From Ignavibacteria bacterium CG1_02_37_35 (GTDB lineage: Bacteria; Bacteroidota; Ignavibacteria; Ignavibacteriales; Ignavibacteriaceae), in assembly GCA_001871325.1 (NCBI GenBank), contig MNVA01000086.1, forward strand, positions 1-36,631: DNA of 36,631 bases, in the 5' to 3' direction. Each line of letters starts with the position of its first letter. The first letter of the stretch is position 1. The position numbers were made by a program, and so were the translations under genes. Positions 24,625-32,859 of the stretch are shown piece by piece. Under the pieces are notes generated by a model. It saw only the letters and a list, made by a program, of their open reading frames with translations, had not been told where the DNA came from and searched no databases.

Positions 24625-26865
24625 ATGAAAGCCGGCAAATCAACCATCATTCTTTTCCCTTTTATTATTTTCTTTTTAATCATTCAAAAAAATGTTTTCT
24701 CCCAAAGCGTAAAAACGATCGAAGAACGGGTTGATTCAGTTCTTTCGCTCATGACGCAAACCGAAAAAATCGGGCAGCTTGTTCAGTTTTCAGGAGGTTG
24801 GGACACCGGCGCGCAATCAACAAAACCAAAAACAGGAAGCGAAGAGCTCATCGCTCAAGGAAAAATTGGTTCCTTCTTAAATATTATCGGGGCTGAAACA
24901 ACTAAAGAGCTTCAACAAATAGCAATTGAAAAATCACGGATGAAAATTCCTTTAATTTTCGGTTTGGATGTTATTCACGGCTTCCGCACTACCTTTCCCG
25001 TCCCGTTGGCTGAAGCAAGTAGCTGGGATCCGGCGCTTGTGAAAAAATCAGCGCGAATGCAGGCGATTGAAGCGTCTGCATCCGGAATCCATTGGACATT
25101 TAATCCCATGGTTGATATTGCCCGTGATCCACGCTGGGGAAGAATTGTTGAAGGAAGCGGAGAAGATCCCTTCCTCGGATCTGCTATGGCTGCCGCACGT
25201 GTAAAGGGATATCAAGGCAGCGATCTTTCTGCGAATAACACCATTGCTGCCTGCTTAAAACATTTTGCCGGTTACGGTGGCGCTGAAGGCGGTCGGGATT
25301 ACAACACAGTTGATTTTTCTGAACGCACATTTAGAGACGTTTATTTAAAACCATTTAAAGCGGGTGTTGATGCCGGAGCCGCAACGCTTATGGCCTCCTT
25401 CAACGAAATTGGCGGAGTACCATCTTCTTCAAACCAGCAGCTCCTTACAAAAATTTTACGAGATGAGTGGAAGTTTGATGGTTTTGTGGTTAGCGACTGG
25501 AATTCAATCGGCGAGTTAATTCCACACGGAGTTGCAAAAGATTTGAAGCAAGCCGGAGAACTTGCTCTTAACGCAGGTCTTGATATGGATATGGAAGCAA
25601 GCGCTTACACAAAACATTTAAGCGAATTAATTGCCGAGGGGAAAGTATCCATGCTAACCGTTGACGAAAGCGTTCGAAGAATTTTAAGAATAAAATTCCG
25701 CCTTGGTTTGTTTGATGATCCTTATAAATATTGTGACACCGACCGCGAAAAGAAAACCATTCTCACTAAAGAAATGCGAGAGGCTTCTCTTGAAACTGCG
25801 CAAAAATCAATTGTTCTTTTAAAAAATGAAAACGAACTTCTCCCCATCGCTAAAGGCGAAAAGAAGATTGCGGTTATCGGTCCACTGGGAAATTCAACGA
25901 TTGATCCACTCGGACCTTGGAATCAACAAGGCGATGCCAAGCAAGTTGTTTCTGTGCTTCAAGGAATCAAAAATAAACTTGGCATCAATGCGGAAATTCT
26001 TTTTGAAGAAGGATGTTCTATAAAGGGAAACGAAAAAGACCGATTTGCAAAAGCAGTCGAAACTGCTAACCAAGCCGATATTGTCGTTTTGGTTTTAGGT
26101 GAAAGTCTGGACATGAGCGGAGAAGCAAGATCGCGTGCAACGCTTGATCTGCCCGGTGTGCAAGAGGAACTTGCAAAAGAAATTCACAAAACCGGGAAAC
26201 CAATTGTTGCGGTAATAATGAACGGCAGACCGCTTACTATCACCTGGTTAGACGAACATGTTTCATCTATTTTGGAAACCTGGTTTTTGGGTATTGAAGC
26301 CGGCAGTGCGATTGCAGATGTTTTGTTCGGCGATGTTAATCCAAGCGGAAAACTTCCCGTAACATTTCCAAGATTTGTTGGTCAGGTGCCAATGTATTAC
26401 AACCATAAAAATTCCGGCAGGCCTTACAACCCTAAAGACAATTACACTTCCTACTACTCCGATTATAGTAATTCTCCCCTTTATCCCTTCGGATATGGAT
26501 TGAGTTATGCTAAGTTTATTTACAGTAATCTAAAATTATCATCAAAAAATATCTCTAAAATCGAACCGTTAAAAATTTCTGTTGAAGTAAAGAATGATGG
26601 ATTATACAACGGTGAAGAAGTGGTGCAGCTTTACATCCGTGATTTGGTTGGCTCGGTTACACGCCCCGTTAAAGAGTTGAAAGGATTTCACAAAATCTTT
26701 TTGACGAAAGGAGAAACGAAAAATGTTGAGTTTGTACTAACGGAAGAAGATTTGAAGTTCTACAACCTAAATATGAACTTCGTGTCAGAGCCGGGGATGT
26801 TTAAAGTCTTTGTAGGAACAAACTCGGCCGAATGCCTAGAGGATGAGTTTGAACTAATGGATTAA
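24625..26865 (+). CDS. bglX: Glycoside hydrolase family 3 beta-glucosidase
   Basis: Exported GH3 enzyme releasing terminal beta-linked glucose (or xylose) from oligosaccharides. The signal peptide ends near FSQS (residue 28). The (alpha/beta)8 domain has HWTFNPMVDIARDPRWGRI, CLKHFAGYG and the nucleophile Asp291 in FVVSDWNS. The alpha/beta sandwich domain includes VVLVLGESLDMSGEA, and a fibronectin-III-like C-terminal domain ends the protein. 746 residues, the standard BglX plan. ATG 24625 is the only start giving a signal peptide. Followed after 19 bp by another glycosidase, so an oligosaccharide-use operon is likely; a nearby beta-1,3-glucan-type enzyme would fit laminarin-like substrates, by inference. 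Confidence 0.93.
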   Translation: MKAGKSTIILFPFIIFFLIIQKNVFSQSVKTIEERVDSVLSLMTQTEKIGQLVQFSGGWDTGAQSTKPKTGSEELIAQGKIGSFLNIIGAETTKELQQIAIEKSRMKIPLIFGLDVIHGFRTTFPVPLAEASSWDPALVKKSARMQAIEASASGIHWTFNPMVDIARDPRWGRIVEGSGEDPFLGSAMAAARVKGYQGSDLSANNTIAACLKHFAGYGGAEGGRDYNTVDFSERTFRDVYLKPFKAGVDAGAATLMASFNEIGGVPSSSNQQLLTKILRDEWKFDGFVVSDWNSIGELIPHGVAKDLKQAGELALNAGLDMDMEASAYTKHLSELIAEGKVSMLTVDESVRRILRIKFRLGLFDDPYKYCDTDREKKTILTKEMREASLETAQKSIVLLKNENELLPIAKGEKKIAVIGPLGNSTIDPLGPWNQQGDAKQVVSVLQGIKNKLGINAEILFEEGCSIKGNEKDRFAKAVETANQADIVVLVLGESLDMSGEARSRATLDLPGVQEELAKEIHKTGKPIVAVIMNGRPLTITWLDEHVSSILETWFLGIEAGSAIADVLFGDVNPSGKLPVTFPRFVGQVPMYYNHKNSGRPYNPKDNYTSYYSDYSNSPLYPFGYGLSYAKFIYSNLKLSSKNISKIEPLKISVEVKNDGLYNGEEVVQLYIRDLVGSVTRPVKELKGFHKIFLTKGETKNVEFVLTEEDLKFYNLNMNFVSEPGMFKVFVGTNSAECLEDEFELMD

Positions 26866-26884
26866 AAATTTTCTGAAGGAAAAA

Positions 26885-28225
26885 ATGGAAAAGTTATTGA
26901 TCTTATTTCTGCTAACCTCAATGATCGGTTGTACAACTGACCCGAAAAAAGAGGATTATCAAAATCCAACAACTATTTCGGGAGTTGTAAAAAATAGCGG
27001 CGGGAAAGTCGTTAGTGATTCGAAAGTCTCTCTGGCTACGGCACCAACATATGAAGGAGAATTAACGAATGCACAAGGACAATTTATTCTGCAAAATGTT
27101 CCTGCCGGAAAGCATACGTTAAAAGTTGAACATATCGGATATGAAACATACCTCGCCGAAGTTCCCTCGGCAATAAATGGTTACTCAACTATCAATCCGG
27201 TTTTAACGTTAAAAAATTATAATGTGCCCGATGTAAAACCGATGAGTACCGGTCCTGTCCGTATCACTAATAAAAAATTAGAAGTTGATTATGATGGTGA
27301 CGGAAACTACTCGCCATATTATGTAAAAGGAGCTGCATATTCAATTACACCGATTGGAAATAAACCAATTACCTCAACGCTCGAAGACAGAAGTATTCAG
27401 TACTTGAAATATATGAATGCCAACACAATTCGAACATACTCAACTCCCGGCAAAACAATGTTGACCAAAATGGCGGCACAAAATATTCGGGTTATCGCAG
27501 GCTTTTGGGTAGAAACCAGTTATGATCTCACTCAGCCCTCGGTGAGGCAGCAAGTAAAAGATGATTTCGCCAAAATGGTGGTTGACCTTAAAGATAATCC
27601 CGGTGTCTTGATGTGGAACCTTGGCAACGAACAAAATTATCAGAACGGAAACAATGCTAATTGGTATTCCCTTTGCCAGGAACTTGCCATTGTTGCTTAT
27701 CAAGTTGAAGGAGAAAAATATCATCCGGTTTGTATAAATAATGGAAACATTTATAACGTTGGAAGCGTTTCGATGAACGCTGATGACGCGGCTCTTTCTT
27801 ATGTTGATCTTTGGGCGACGAATATTTACGAACTAAACTTAACCCCGCGTTTTGATATCTACCGGACAAAAACCAATAAACCTTTGGTGATAACCGAATT
27901 TGGAATTGATGCGTTAGACAATCGCACAAAGCAGGAATATGAAACAACACAAGCGGTTATTGACAGTATGAATTGGTCACAGATACTTTCCGCAAACGAT
28001 GTTGTAATTGGCGGAACTGTTTTTGAATACACAGATGAATGGTGGAAAGCGGGCGATCCGAATAGCCATGATTACGGTGGTTATACAACAGGTGCGCATC
28101 CTGACGGCTATTCGAACGAAGAATGGTGGGGCACAATTGCCGTAACGCAGGATCAAAACGGCGATGGTTATGATGAATGGAGACCGAGGCAGGTCTATTA
28201 CATGTTTCAGCGAAATTGGAAATGA
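26885..28225 (+). CDS. Lipoprotein clan GH-A glycosidase with N-terminal regulatory-like domain
   Basis: Surface or periplasmic lipoprotein (lipobox MIGC, Cys16). Residues 30-105 are a carboxypeptidase regulatory-like beta-sandwich (SGVVKNSGGKVVSDS, GQFILQNVPAGKHTLKV). From about residue 120 comes a TIM barrel: YVKGAAYSI, ANTIRTYS, the acid/base E249 in WNLGNEQNY and the nucleophile E338 in LVITEFG. The pattern of early KGxAY and NTIRxYS with a late GGTVFEYTDEWW resembles GH2-type barrels and glucanosyltransferases of family GH72. Family and substrate are uncertain. GAAGGA precedes the start. It lies between GH3 and an esterase gene. Confidence 0.8.
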   Translation: MEKLLILFLLTSMIGCTTDPKKEDYQNPTTISGVVKNSGGKVVSDSKVSLATAPTYEGELTNAQGQFILQNVPAGKHTLKVEHIGYETYLAEVPSAINGYSTINPVLTLKNYNVPDVKPMSTGPVRITNKKLEVDYDGDGNYSPYYVKGAAYSITPIGNKPITSTLEDRSIQYLKYMNANTIRTYSTPGKTMLTKMAAQNIRVIAGFWVETSYDLTQPSVRQQVKDDFAKMVVDLKDNPGVLMWNLGNEQNYQNGNNANWYSLCQELAIVAYQVEGEKYHPVCINNGNIYNVGSVSMNADDAALSYVDLWATNIYELNLTPRFDIYRTKTNKPLVITEFGIDALDNRTKQEYETTQAVIDSMNWSQILSANDVVIGGTVFEYTDEWWKAGDPNSHDYGGYTTGAHPDGYSNEEWWGTIAVTQDQNGDGYDEWRPRQVYYMFQRNWK

Positions 28226-28229
28226 AAGC

Positions 28230-28260
28230 AGTAAAAAGTGGAAAGTAGAAAGTAGAAAGT
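28230..28260 (+). repeat. Heptad array after the GH-A gene
   Basis: AGTAAAA, AGTGGAA, AGTAGAA, AGTAGAA and AGT run in strict 7-bp register, starting 5 bp after the stop codon at 28225. There is no matching opposite arm beyond a short TTTCTT. Confidence 0.6.
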
Positions 28261-28299
28261 TTCTTGACCAAAGTTTTATTTAAATTAAAAGGATACAAA

Positions 28300-29040
28300 A
28301 TGAAAAAAGGAATCATTGTTTTGGGTTTTGCATTTGTCGGGGCGTTGATGTTTTCCGGATGCGCTTCATCAAAGAAAACGCAAGAAGAAGCAACTGGACA
28401 GCAAGCAAAAACTTTTTCAAAAGAAATTAAAAAGAAAGTGGAGATGAATTATCTTCTTTATCTTCCAAAGAATTATAACTCAGCTCAAGAAAAATTTCCG
28501 CTTTTATTATTCTTACATGGAGCCGGAGAACGTGGGAACGATCTAAATCTGGTAAAGAAACACGGTCCTCCAAAACTAATTGATCAAGGAAAAGATTTCC
28601 CGTTTCTTGTTGTGTCGCCACAATGTCCCGAAAATATCTGGTGGTCGGCGGAAGACCTTTCTGCTCTGCTCGACGATATAGTTCAAAAATATAAAGTTGA
28701 TGAAAAAAGTATTTATGTAACGGGACTCTCGATGGGGGGGTATGCTACCTGGGCATTAGCCGAAAAATATCCGGACAGATTTGCTGCCCTTGCACCGGTT
28801 TGCGGTGGTGGAAATCCACTGACGATTTGTAAAATTGGAAAACTTCCGGTCTGGGTTTTTCACGGCGCAAAAGATCCAGTTGTTCCGATCAAAGAATCTC
28901 AGCAGTTAGTTGATGCTTTGAAAAATTGCGGTAATGATGCAAAGCTAACAATTTATCCCGAAGCCTGGCATGATGCATGGACGGAGACGTACAACAATCA
29001 AGAATTGTATGATTGGCTTTTAAAACAGAAAAGGCAGTAA
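28300..29040 (+). CDS. Lipoprotein alpha/beta-hydrolase esterase
   Basis: Predicted carboxylesterase of the dienelactone-hydrolase/PHB-depolymerase-like group, exported as a lipoprotein (lipobox FSGC, Cys21). The oxyanion region is LFLHGAGERGND, the nucleophile Ser144 in GLSMGGYATW, the acid Asp in FHGAKDPVVPI and the His in EAWHDAW. ATG 28300 follows AAAGGA and gives the lipobox; a TTG 36 bases earlier is less likely. Such enzymes often remove acyl or feruloyl groups from polysaccharides, which suits the two glycosidases upstream; the actual ester is unknown. Confidence 0.85.
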   Translation: MKKGIIVLGFAFVGALMFSGCASSKKTQEEATGQQAKTFSKEIKKKVEMNYLLYLPKNYNSAQEKFPLLLFLHGAGERGNDLNLVKKHGPPKLIDQGKDFPFLVVSPQCPENIWWSAEDLSALLDDIVQKYKVDEKSIYVTGLSMGGYATWALAEKYPDRFAALAPVCGGGNPLTICKIGKLPVWVFHGAKDPVVPIKESQQLVDALKNCGNDAKLTIYPEAWHDAWTETYNNQELYDWLLKQKRQ

Positions 29041-29060
29041 CTGAACATATCGCTAGAATT

Positions 29061-29142
29061 CTTAATCTTAATCATAATCTTTTTCTTCCTCTTAATCCGG
29101 TGAAAAACTGGATTAAGATTATGCATAGGAGTAAGATTAAGG
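29061..29142. repeat. Solo inverted hexad array (no gene)
   Basis: The left arm at 29061-29098 begins with the same 19 bases as the metK-side arm at 1204-1222. After an 11-base loop the right arm (29110-29142) pairs through TCTTAATCC/GGATTAAGA near the loop and CTTAATCTTA/TAAGATTAAG at the base. It begins 20 bp after the esterase stop. It looks like an empty counterpart of the 1202-1727 element. Confidence 0.65.
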
Positions 29143-29290
29143 AGGAATATAACACCAAACATCCGCGAAGCGCGAATGCAATTGTTGGGAAGGAAAAACC
29201 TTTATAAAGAGTATTCGGGAGAAAAATTGTAACTTATTTCTATCGAGGTGAAATTTCCTTATTTTGCATTCAAAATTAAACACAGTCCCG

Positions 29291-29317
29291 AAAACCGCTA
29301 AGTGCGGTTTTATTTTA
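29291..29317 (+). terminator. Terminator-like hairpin just upstream of queC
   Basis: AAAACCGC-TAAGT-GCGGTTTT followed by ATTTTAT. The 8-bp stem and T-rich tail fit a Rho-independent terminator. It ends only about 10 bp before ATG 29328, so it may attenuate queC or simply end transcription from upstream. A promoter-like TTATTTTG lies at 29259-29266, before the hairpin. Confidence 0.65.
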
Positions 29318-29327
29318 TAAGAGTAGT

Positions 29328-30011
29328 ATGAACAAACCTTTAGCAGTTATTGCGGTCAGCGGCGGAATGGATAGTTGTGTAACCGCGGCAATCTTAAACG
29401 AAAAATACGAATTGGCGTTTGCCCATTTTAATTATGGTCAGCGGACGGAAACGCGCGAGCTAAAAGCGTTTAATGATGTCGCTGATTTTTATAACGTGCA
29501 GCATAGATTGCTGATTGACTTTTCTCACTTTCATAAAATCGGCGGTTCATCGCTTACCGATTTTCATCTGGCGGTAGAAAAAGCTGATTTGGAAAATAAA
29601 GAAGTTCCCAGTTCGTATGTTCCTTTTAGAAATGCAAATATTTTATCGGCATGTGTAAGCTGGGCGGAAGTTATTAAAGCTGAAGCTGTTGGAATAGGCG
29701 CTGTTTATGAAGATGCAAGCGGTTACCCCGATTGCCGCCCGCAGTTTTATTCCGCATTTGAAAAAATGGTTGACGAAGGAACAAAACCGGAAACGAAAAT
29801 TAAAATTCTTACTCCGATAATAAATTTATCGAAAGCGGAAATTGTAAAAAAAGGAACCGAGTTAAAAGCTCCGCTTCATTTAACATGGTCTTGTTACCAA
29901 AGTGAAGATGAAGCGTGCGGTGTGTGCGATAGCTGCGCATTTCGTTTGCGCGGCTTTCAGCAAGCAGGTGTTGAAGACCCGATTCCGTATAAAGTTAAAC
30001 CGAAGTATTAG
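29328..30011 (+). CDS. queC: 7-cyano-7-deazaguanine (preQ0) synthase
   Basis: ATP-dependent conversion of 7-carboxy-7-deazaguanine to preQ0, a step to queuosine in tRNA. The PP-loop is AVSGGMDSC (residues 9-17). FAHFNYGQRTETRE and SSYVPFRNANILSAC are QueC signatures. C-terminal zinc cysteines are in WSCYQSEDEACGVCDSC. 227 residues, full length. The ribosome-binding site is weak and a terminator hairpin lies in its leader. The next step, QueF, is encoded 2.8 kb downstream, beyond a restriction-modification pair. Confidence 0.96.
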   Translation: MNKPLAVIAVSGGMDSCVTAAILNEKYELAFAHFNYGQRTETRELKAFNDVADFYNVQHRLLIDFSHFHKIGGSSLTDFHLAVEKADLENKEVPSSYVPFRNANILSACVSWAEVIKAEAVGIGAVYEDASGYPDCRPQFYSAFEKMVDEGTKPETKIKILTPIINLSKAEIVKKGTELKAPLHLTWSCYQSEDEACGVCDSCAFRLRGFQQAGVEDPIPYKVKPKY

Positions 30012-30023
30012 ATAAAATATAAC

Positions 30024-31607
30024 ATGAAAACCGAATTAATAACAATTAAAGAAGCCAGTGAATGGATAAGTTTGGAGTTGAACCGAAAGGTCACGACTGC
30101 GAATATTTCTTACCTGGTTAATTATGGTCGTATTGAAAAATTCGGAAATAATGGGGATGCTTTCGTCTGCAAAGAGGAGTTAATTAATTATTACAAAGAT
30201 TATTTGGGAAGTCGTCAGTCAAACTGGAAAGAAAAACTCGGTACTGATATTGACTGGCATTTATCTTTTGAGCAATATAAAGAATCCGAAACGACTAAAC
30301 ATGTTCATCGCTTGCATCCGTATAAAGGGAAATTCATTCCACAGTTGGTGGAGTATTTTTTAGATGAACACACAGATGAATTTAAGAAAGACGTTTATTT
30401 TCATAAAGGCGATATCGTGCTTGATCCGTTTTGTGGGAGCGGAACATCTTTGGTTCAAGCAAATGAACTTGGGATGAATGCTTTGGGAATTGATGTTTCG
30501 GCCTTTAATTCGCTGATTAGTAATGTTAAAATCGCTCACTATGATTTACCTGACCTTAACCTTGAATTAAAAAAAATAACAGAAAAACTTCGGCAATTTA
30601 TTTTAGATTCAAAAACGGTCAAGTTTGAACAATGTTTACTAGAAAAACTTTCGGTTTTTAATAATGAGTTTTTCCCTTCTCCAGGGTACAAGTGGCAACT
30701 TAGGAATAAAGAAATTGATGAGCATATTTATGGAAAGGCAAAAGAAAAAGAATTTTTGTCAATTTATAAAAAATTAGTTACAGAATTTGGAATAGAATTA
30801 AAACAAGAAAATGCAGAAAGATTTTTAGATAAATGGTATCTCAAACATGTTAGAACAGAAATTGATTTTGCATTTGAATTAATAAAAAAAATCAAAAATC
30901 CAAACACCAAGAGAATTGCTACAATTATATTAAGTAGAACAATTCGCTCTTGTCGGGCAACAACTCATTCAGACTTGGCGACACTGTTGGAACCCATTTC
31001 AACCACATACTATTGCTCAAAACACGGAAAGATTTGCAAACCGCTGTTTTCAATTATGAGTTGGTGGGAAAGATATGCCAAGGATACGTTGAAACGATTG
31101 GTTGAATTTAATTCACTAAGAACGGGGACTTATCATCATTGTTTTACCGGTGATAGTAGAACAATTGATTTGTTTAGTTCTACGGATAAAATAAATCCGG
31201 AATTCTCAAAACAATTGATGAAACAAAAAATCAGTGGTATATTTTCAAGTCCGCCTTATGTTGGTTTAATCGACTATCACGAACAACATGCTTATGCTTA
31301 TGATTTATTTGGTTTTGAACGAAGAGATGAATTGGAAATTGGCAGGCTCTTCTCCGGGCAAGGACGAGCAGCAAAAGAGTCTTACGTTAGCGGTATTGCA
31401 GCAGTTCTAAATAACTGTAAAAAATATTTACAAGATGAATACAATGTTTTTTTAGTAGCTAATGATAAATATAACTTGTATCCAACAATTGCTGAAAAAG
31501 CCGGGATGACAATAGTACAGCAATTTAAAAGACCGGTTTTGAATAGAACAGAGAAAGATAAAGGCGCGTATTCTGAAACAATATTTTTATTTAAAAGGAA
31601 TTCATAA
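30024..31607 (+). CDS. Type II DNA methyltransferase with N-terminal helix-turn-helix
   Basis: DNA amino-methyltransferase protecting host sites from the neighbouring nuclease. Motif I is DPFCGSGTS (residues 134-142) and catalytic motif IV SPPY (409-412), usual in N4-cytosine enzymes. The I-then-IV order with about 270 residues between them, presumably target recognition, is alpha-type. HRLHPYKGKFIPQLVEYFL (95-113) is the conserved lead-in. Residues 5-55 (TIKEASEWIS...TTANISYLVNYGRI, then AFVCKEELINYY) look like a DNA-binding helix-turn-helix that may autoregulate the pair. Base use is more AT-rich than queC or glnD, suggesting transfer. The stop overlaps the nuclease start as TAATG. Confidence 0.88.
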   Translation: MKTELITIKEASEWISLELNRKVTTANISYLVNYGRIEKFGNNGDAFVCKEELINYYKDYLGSRQSNWKEKLGTDIDWHLSFEQYKESETTKHVHRLHPYKGKFIPQLVEYFLDEHTDEFKKDVYFHKGDIVLDPFCGSGTSLVQANELGMNALGIDVSAFNSLISNVKIAHYDLPDLNLELKKITEKLRQFILDSKTVKFEQCLLEKLSVFNNEFFPSPGYKWQLRNKEIDEHIYGKAKEKEFLSIYKKLVTEFGIELKQENAERFLDKWYLKHVRTEIDFAFELIKKIKNPNTKRIATIILSRTIRSCRATTHSDLATLLEPISTTYYCSKHGKICKPLFSIMSWWERYAKDTLKRLVEFNSLRTGTYHHCFTGDSRTIDLFSSTDKINPEFSKQLMKQKISGIFSSPPYVGLIDYHEQHAYAYDLFGFERRDELEIGRLFSGQGRAAKESYVSGIAAVLNNCKKYLQDEYNVFLVANDKYNLYPTIAEKAGMTIVQQFKRPVLNRTEKDKGAYSETIFLFKRNS

Positions 31608-32635
31608 TGGATGCTTTGAAGAAAGAAAGAATTGCTTTAGAAGTTATTAAAACTTTAAAATCGAGATTTGATAATTTCCCTGAAGATGCGTTAAAAAATC
31701 GCAATGCACCATTTCATGCAGCTTTTTTAGAAGCATTCAAAGTAAAAATTGAAAAGTATGTTACAGATATTCCAATATTTGTTAGTTTAGCAAGTTGGAT
31801 GCATGGACTGAACACAAGCGTTGGTCAGTCGTTTTTTGAAAATGTTGCCCATGTTTTATGTGATGGGGAAAAAAGAAAGTTCCATGGAATGCTTATCAAT
31901 AGTCATCAACAATCGACTATTAGTAATATAATTTCCTCATTAAAAAATGGAAATCGCGTTCCAATTTTGTCTAAAGAAAATGATGAGATATTTTTTAGTT
32001 TGGCAAATGGGAATGTTGAAGCCCCAAATTTTTCGGCGGATGTTTATTACGAAGAAGAAGATAAAATAATAATGATTGAGTTAAAAACAGTAAAACCTAA
32101 CAGCGATATCTCTAGAGAACAAAAAACTAAATTCTTAAATGGGAAGGCTTCACTTAAAGCCAAATTCCCATCAAAGGAAATATTTTTCTTTCTTGGATTT
32201 CCGTTTGATCCTTTACACAGTAAAAAATGTGGCTACGATAAAGATAGATTTTTCAATTATTGCGTGGACTTCAAGAAATATTTTGACCATGAAGAAATTT
32301 TACTCGCCGATGAACTCTGGAATTTCCTTTCCCAAGAGACTGGAACGATGGAAGTAATTCTTTCAATTATTAATGCTATTGCCAAACCCGACTTTATGGA
32401 AGAATTCAAATTTATAAATGATGCAAAGAATATTGAAATTGATAATGCAAAATATTCTTGCATTTTAGAAAAGTGGTTCCTTCAGAGAGAATTAAATGTT
32501 GTGAATAATTTCCGTGTGCTTAAGTCGCAATCCACAGAGAAAAAAAACATGCAAAGAATTTTGTCACAAAGTTTATTTGATTCTCAAAATGAATACAAAG
32601 AAAATAGAATAAATACATTACTAAATTATTTATAG
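31607..32635 (+). CDS. TdeIII-like type II restriction endonuclease
   Basis: Companion nuclease of the methyltransferase. SWMHGLNTSVGQSFFENVAH (about 64-83), followed by GEKRKFHG, is the hallmark of TdeIII-family enzymes. A PD-(D/E)XK centre is visible: Asp in NFSADVYY and MIELKTVKPNSD (ExK) near residue 160. 342 residues. The family is recalled to cut GGNCC, but specificity here is inferred and unchecked. The ATG shares one base with the methyltransferase TAA, so modification is translated first. AT-rich like its partner. Confidence 0.85.
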   Translation: MDALKKERIALEVIKTLKSRFDNFPEDALKNRNAPFHAAFLEAFKVKIEKYVTDIPIFVSLASWMHGLNTSVGQSFFENVAHVLCDGEKRKFHGMLINSHQQSTISNIISSLKNGNRVPILSKENDEIFFSLANGNVEAPNFSADVYYEEEDKIIMIELKTVKPNSDISREQKTKFLNGKASLKAKFPSKEIFFFLGFPFDPLHSKKCGYDKDRFFNYCVDFKKYFDHEEILLADELWNFLSQETGTMEVILSIINAIAKPDFMEEFKFINDAKNIEIDNAKYSCILEKWFLQRELNVVNNFRVLKSQSTEKKNMQRILSQSLFDSQNEYKENRINTLLNYL

Positions 32636-32655
32636 TGTAATAAAAAGAGCTAATT

Positions 32656-32859
32656 GTGCGAAGAAATAAAATCATTTATTCGTTATGTGTCGCTGATCTT
32701 CAAGAAGTGGCTGGCGATGAATTGAATCGCAAACTGACCGAGGATGAGCTAAAAAGAGTTGTTGATAAAGTTGGAAATTATATCTCTTGGTATGACGCTA
32801 TTTCATTAACATTTTCAGATTTAGGTCTGAAAGCAACAGAGGAAGATGAAGAAGAATGA
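32656..32859 (+). CDS. Small conserved-looking protein, unknown function
   Basis: 67-residue protein with a GTG start; AAAAGAGC lies upstream. Helical, with IIYSLCVADLQEVAGDELNR and KLTEDELKRVVDKVGNYISW, and an acidic tail TEEDEEE. It is real by context: its stop overlaps the queF ATG by four bases. No known domain is recognised. Because it precedes queF in a coupled run, it may belong to the original queuosine operon rather than to the R-M insert. Confidence 0.7.
   Translation: MRRNKIIYSLCVADLQEVAGDELNRKLTEDELKRVVDKVGNYISWYDAISLTFSDLGLKATEEDEEE

Noticed and set aside
29221-29327. preQ1 riboswitch upstream of queC
   Set aside because: Gene context invites it, but the stem plus A-rich tail pattern of the known preQ1 aptamers could not be matched; only a promoter-like box and a terminator hairpin are visible.
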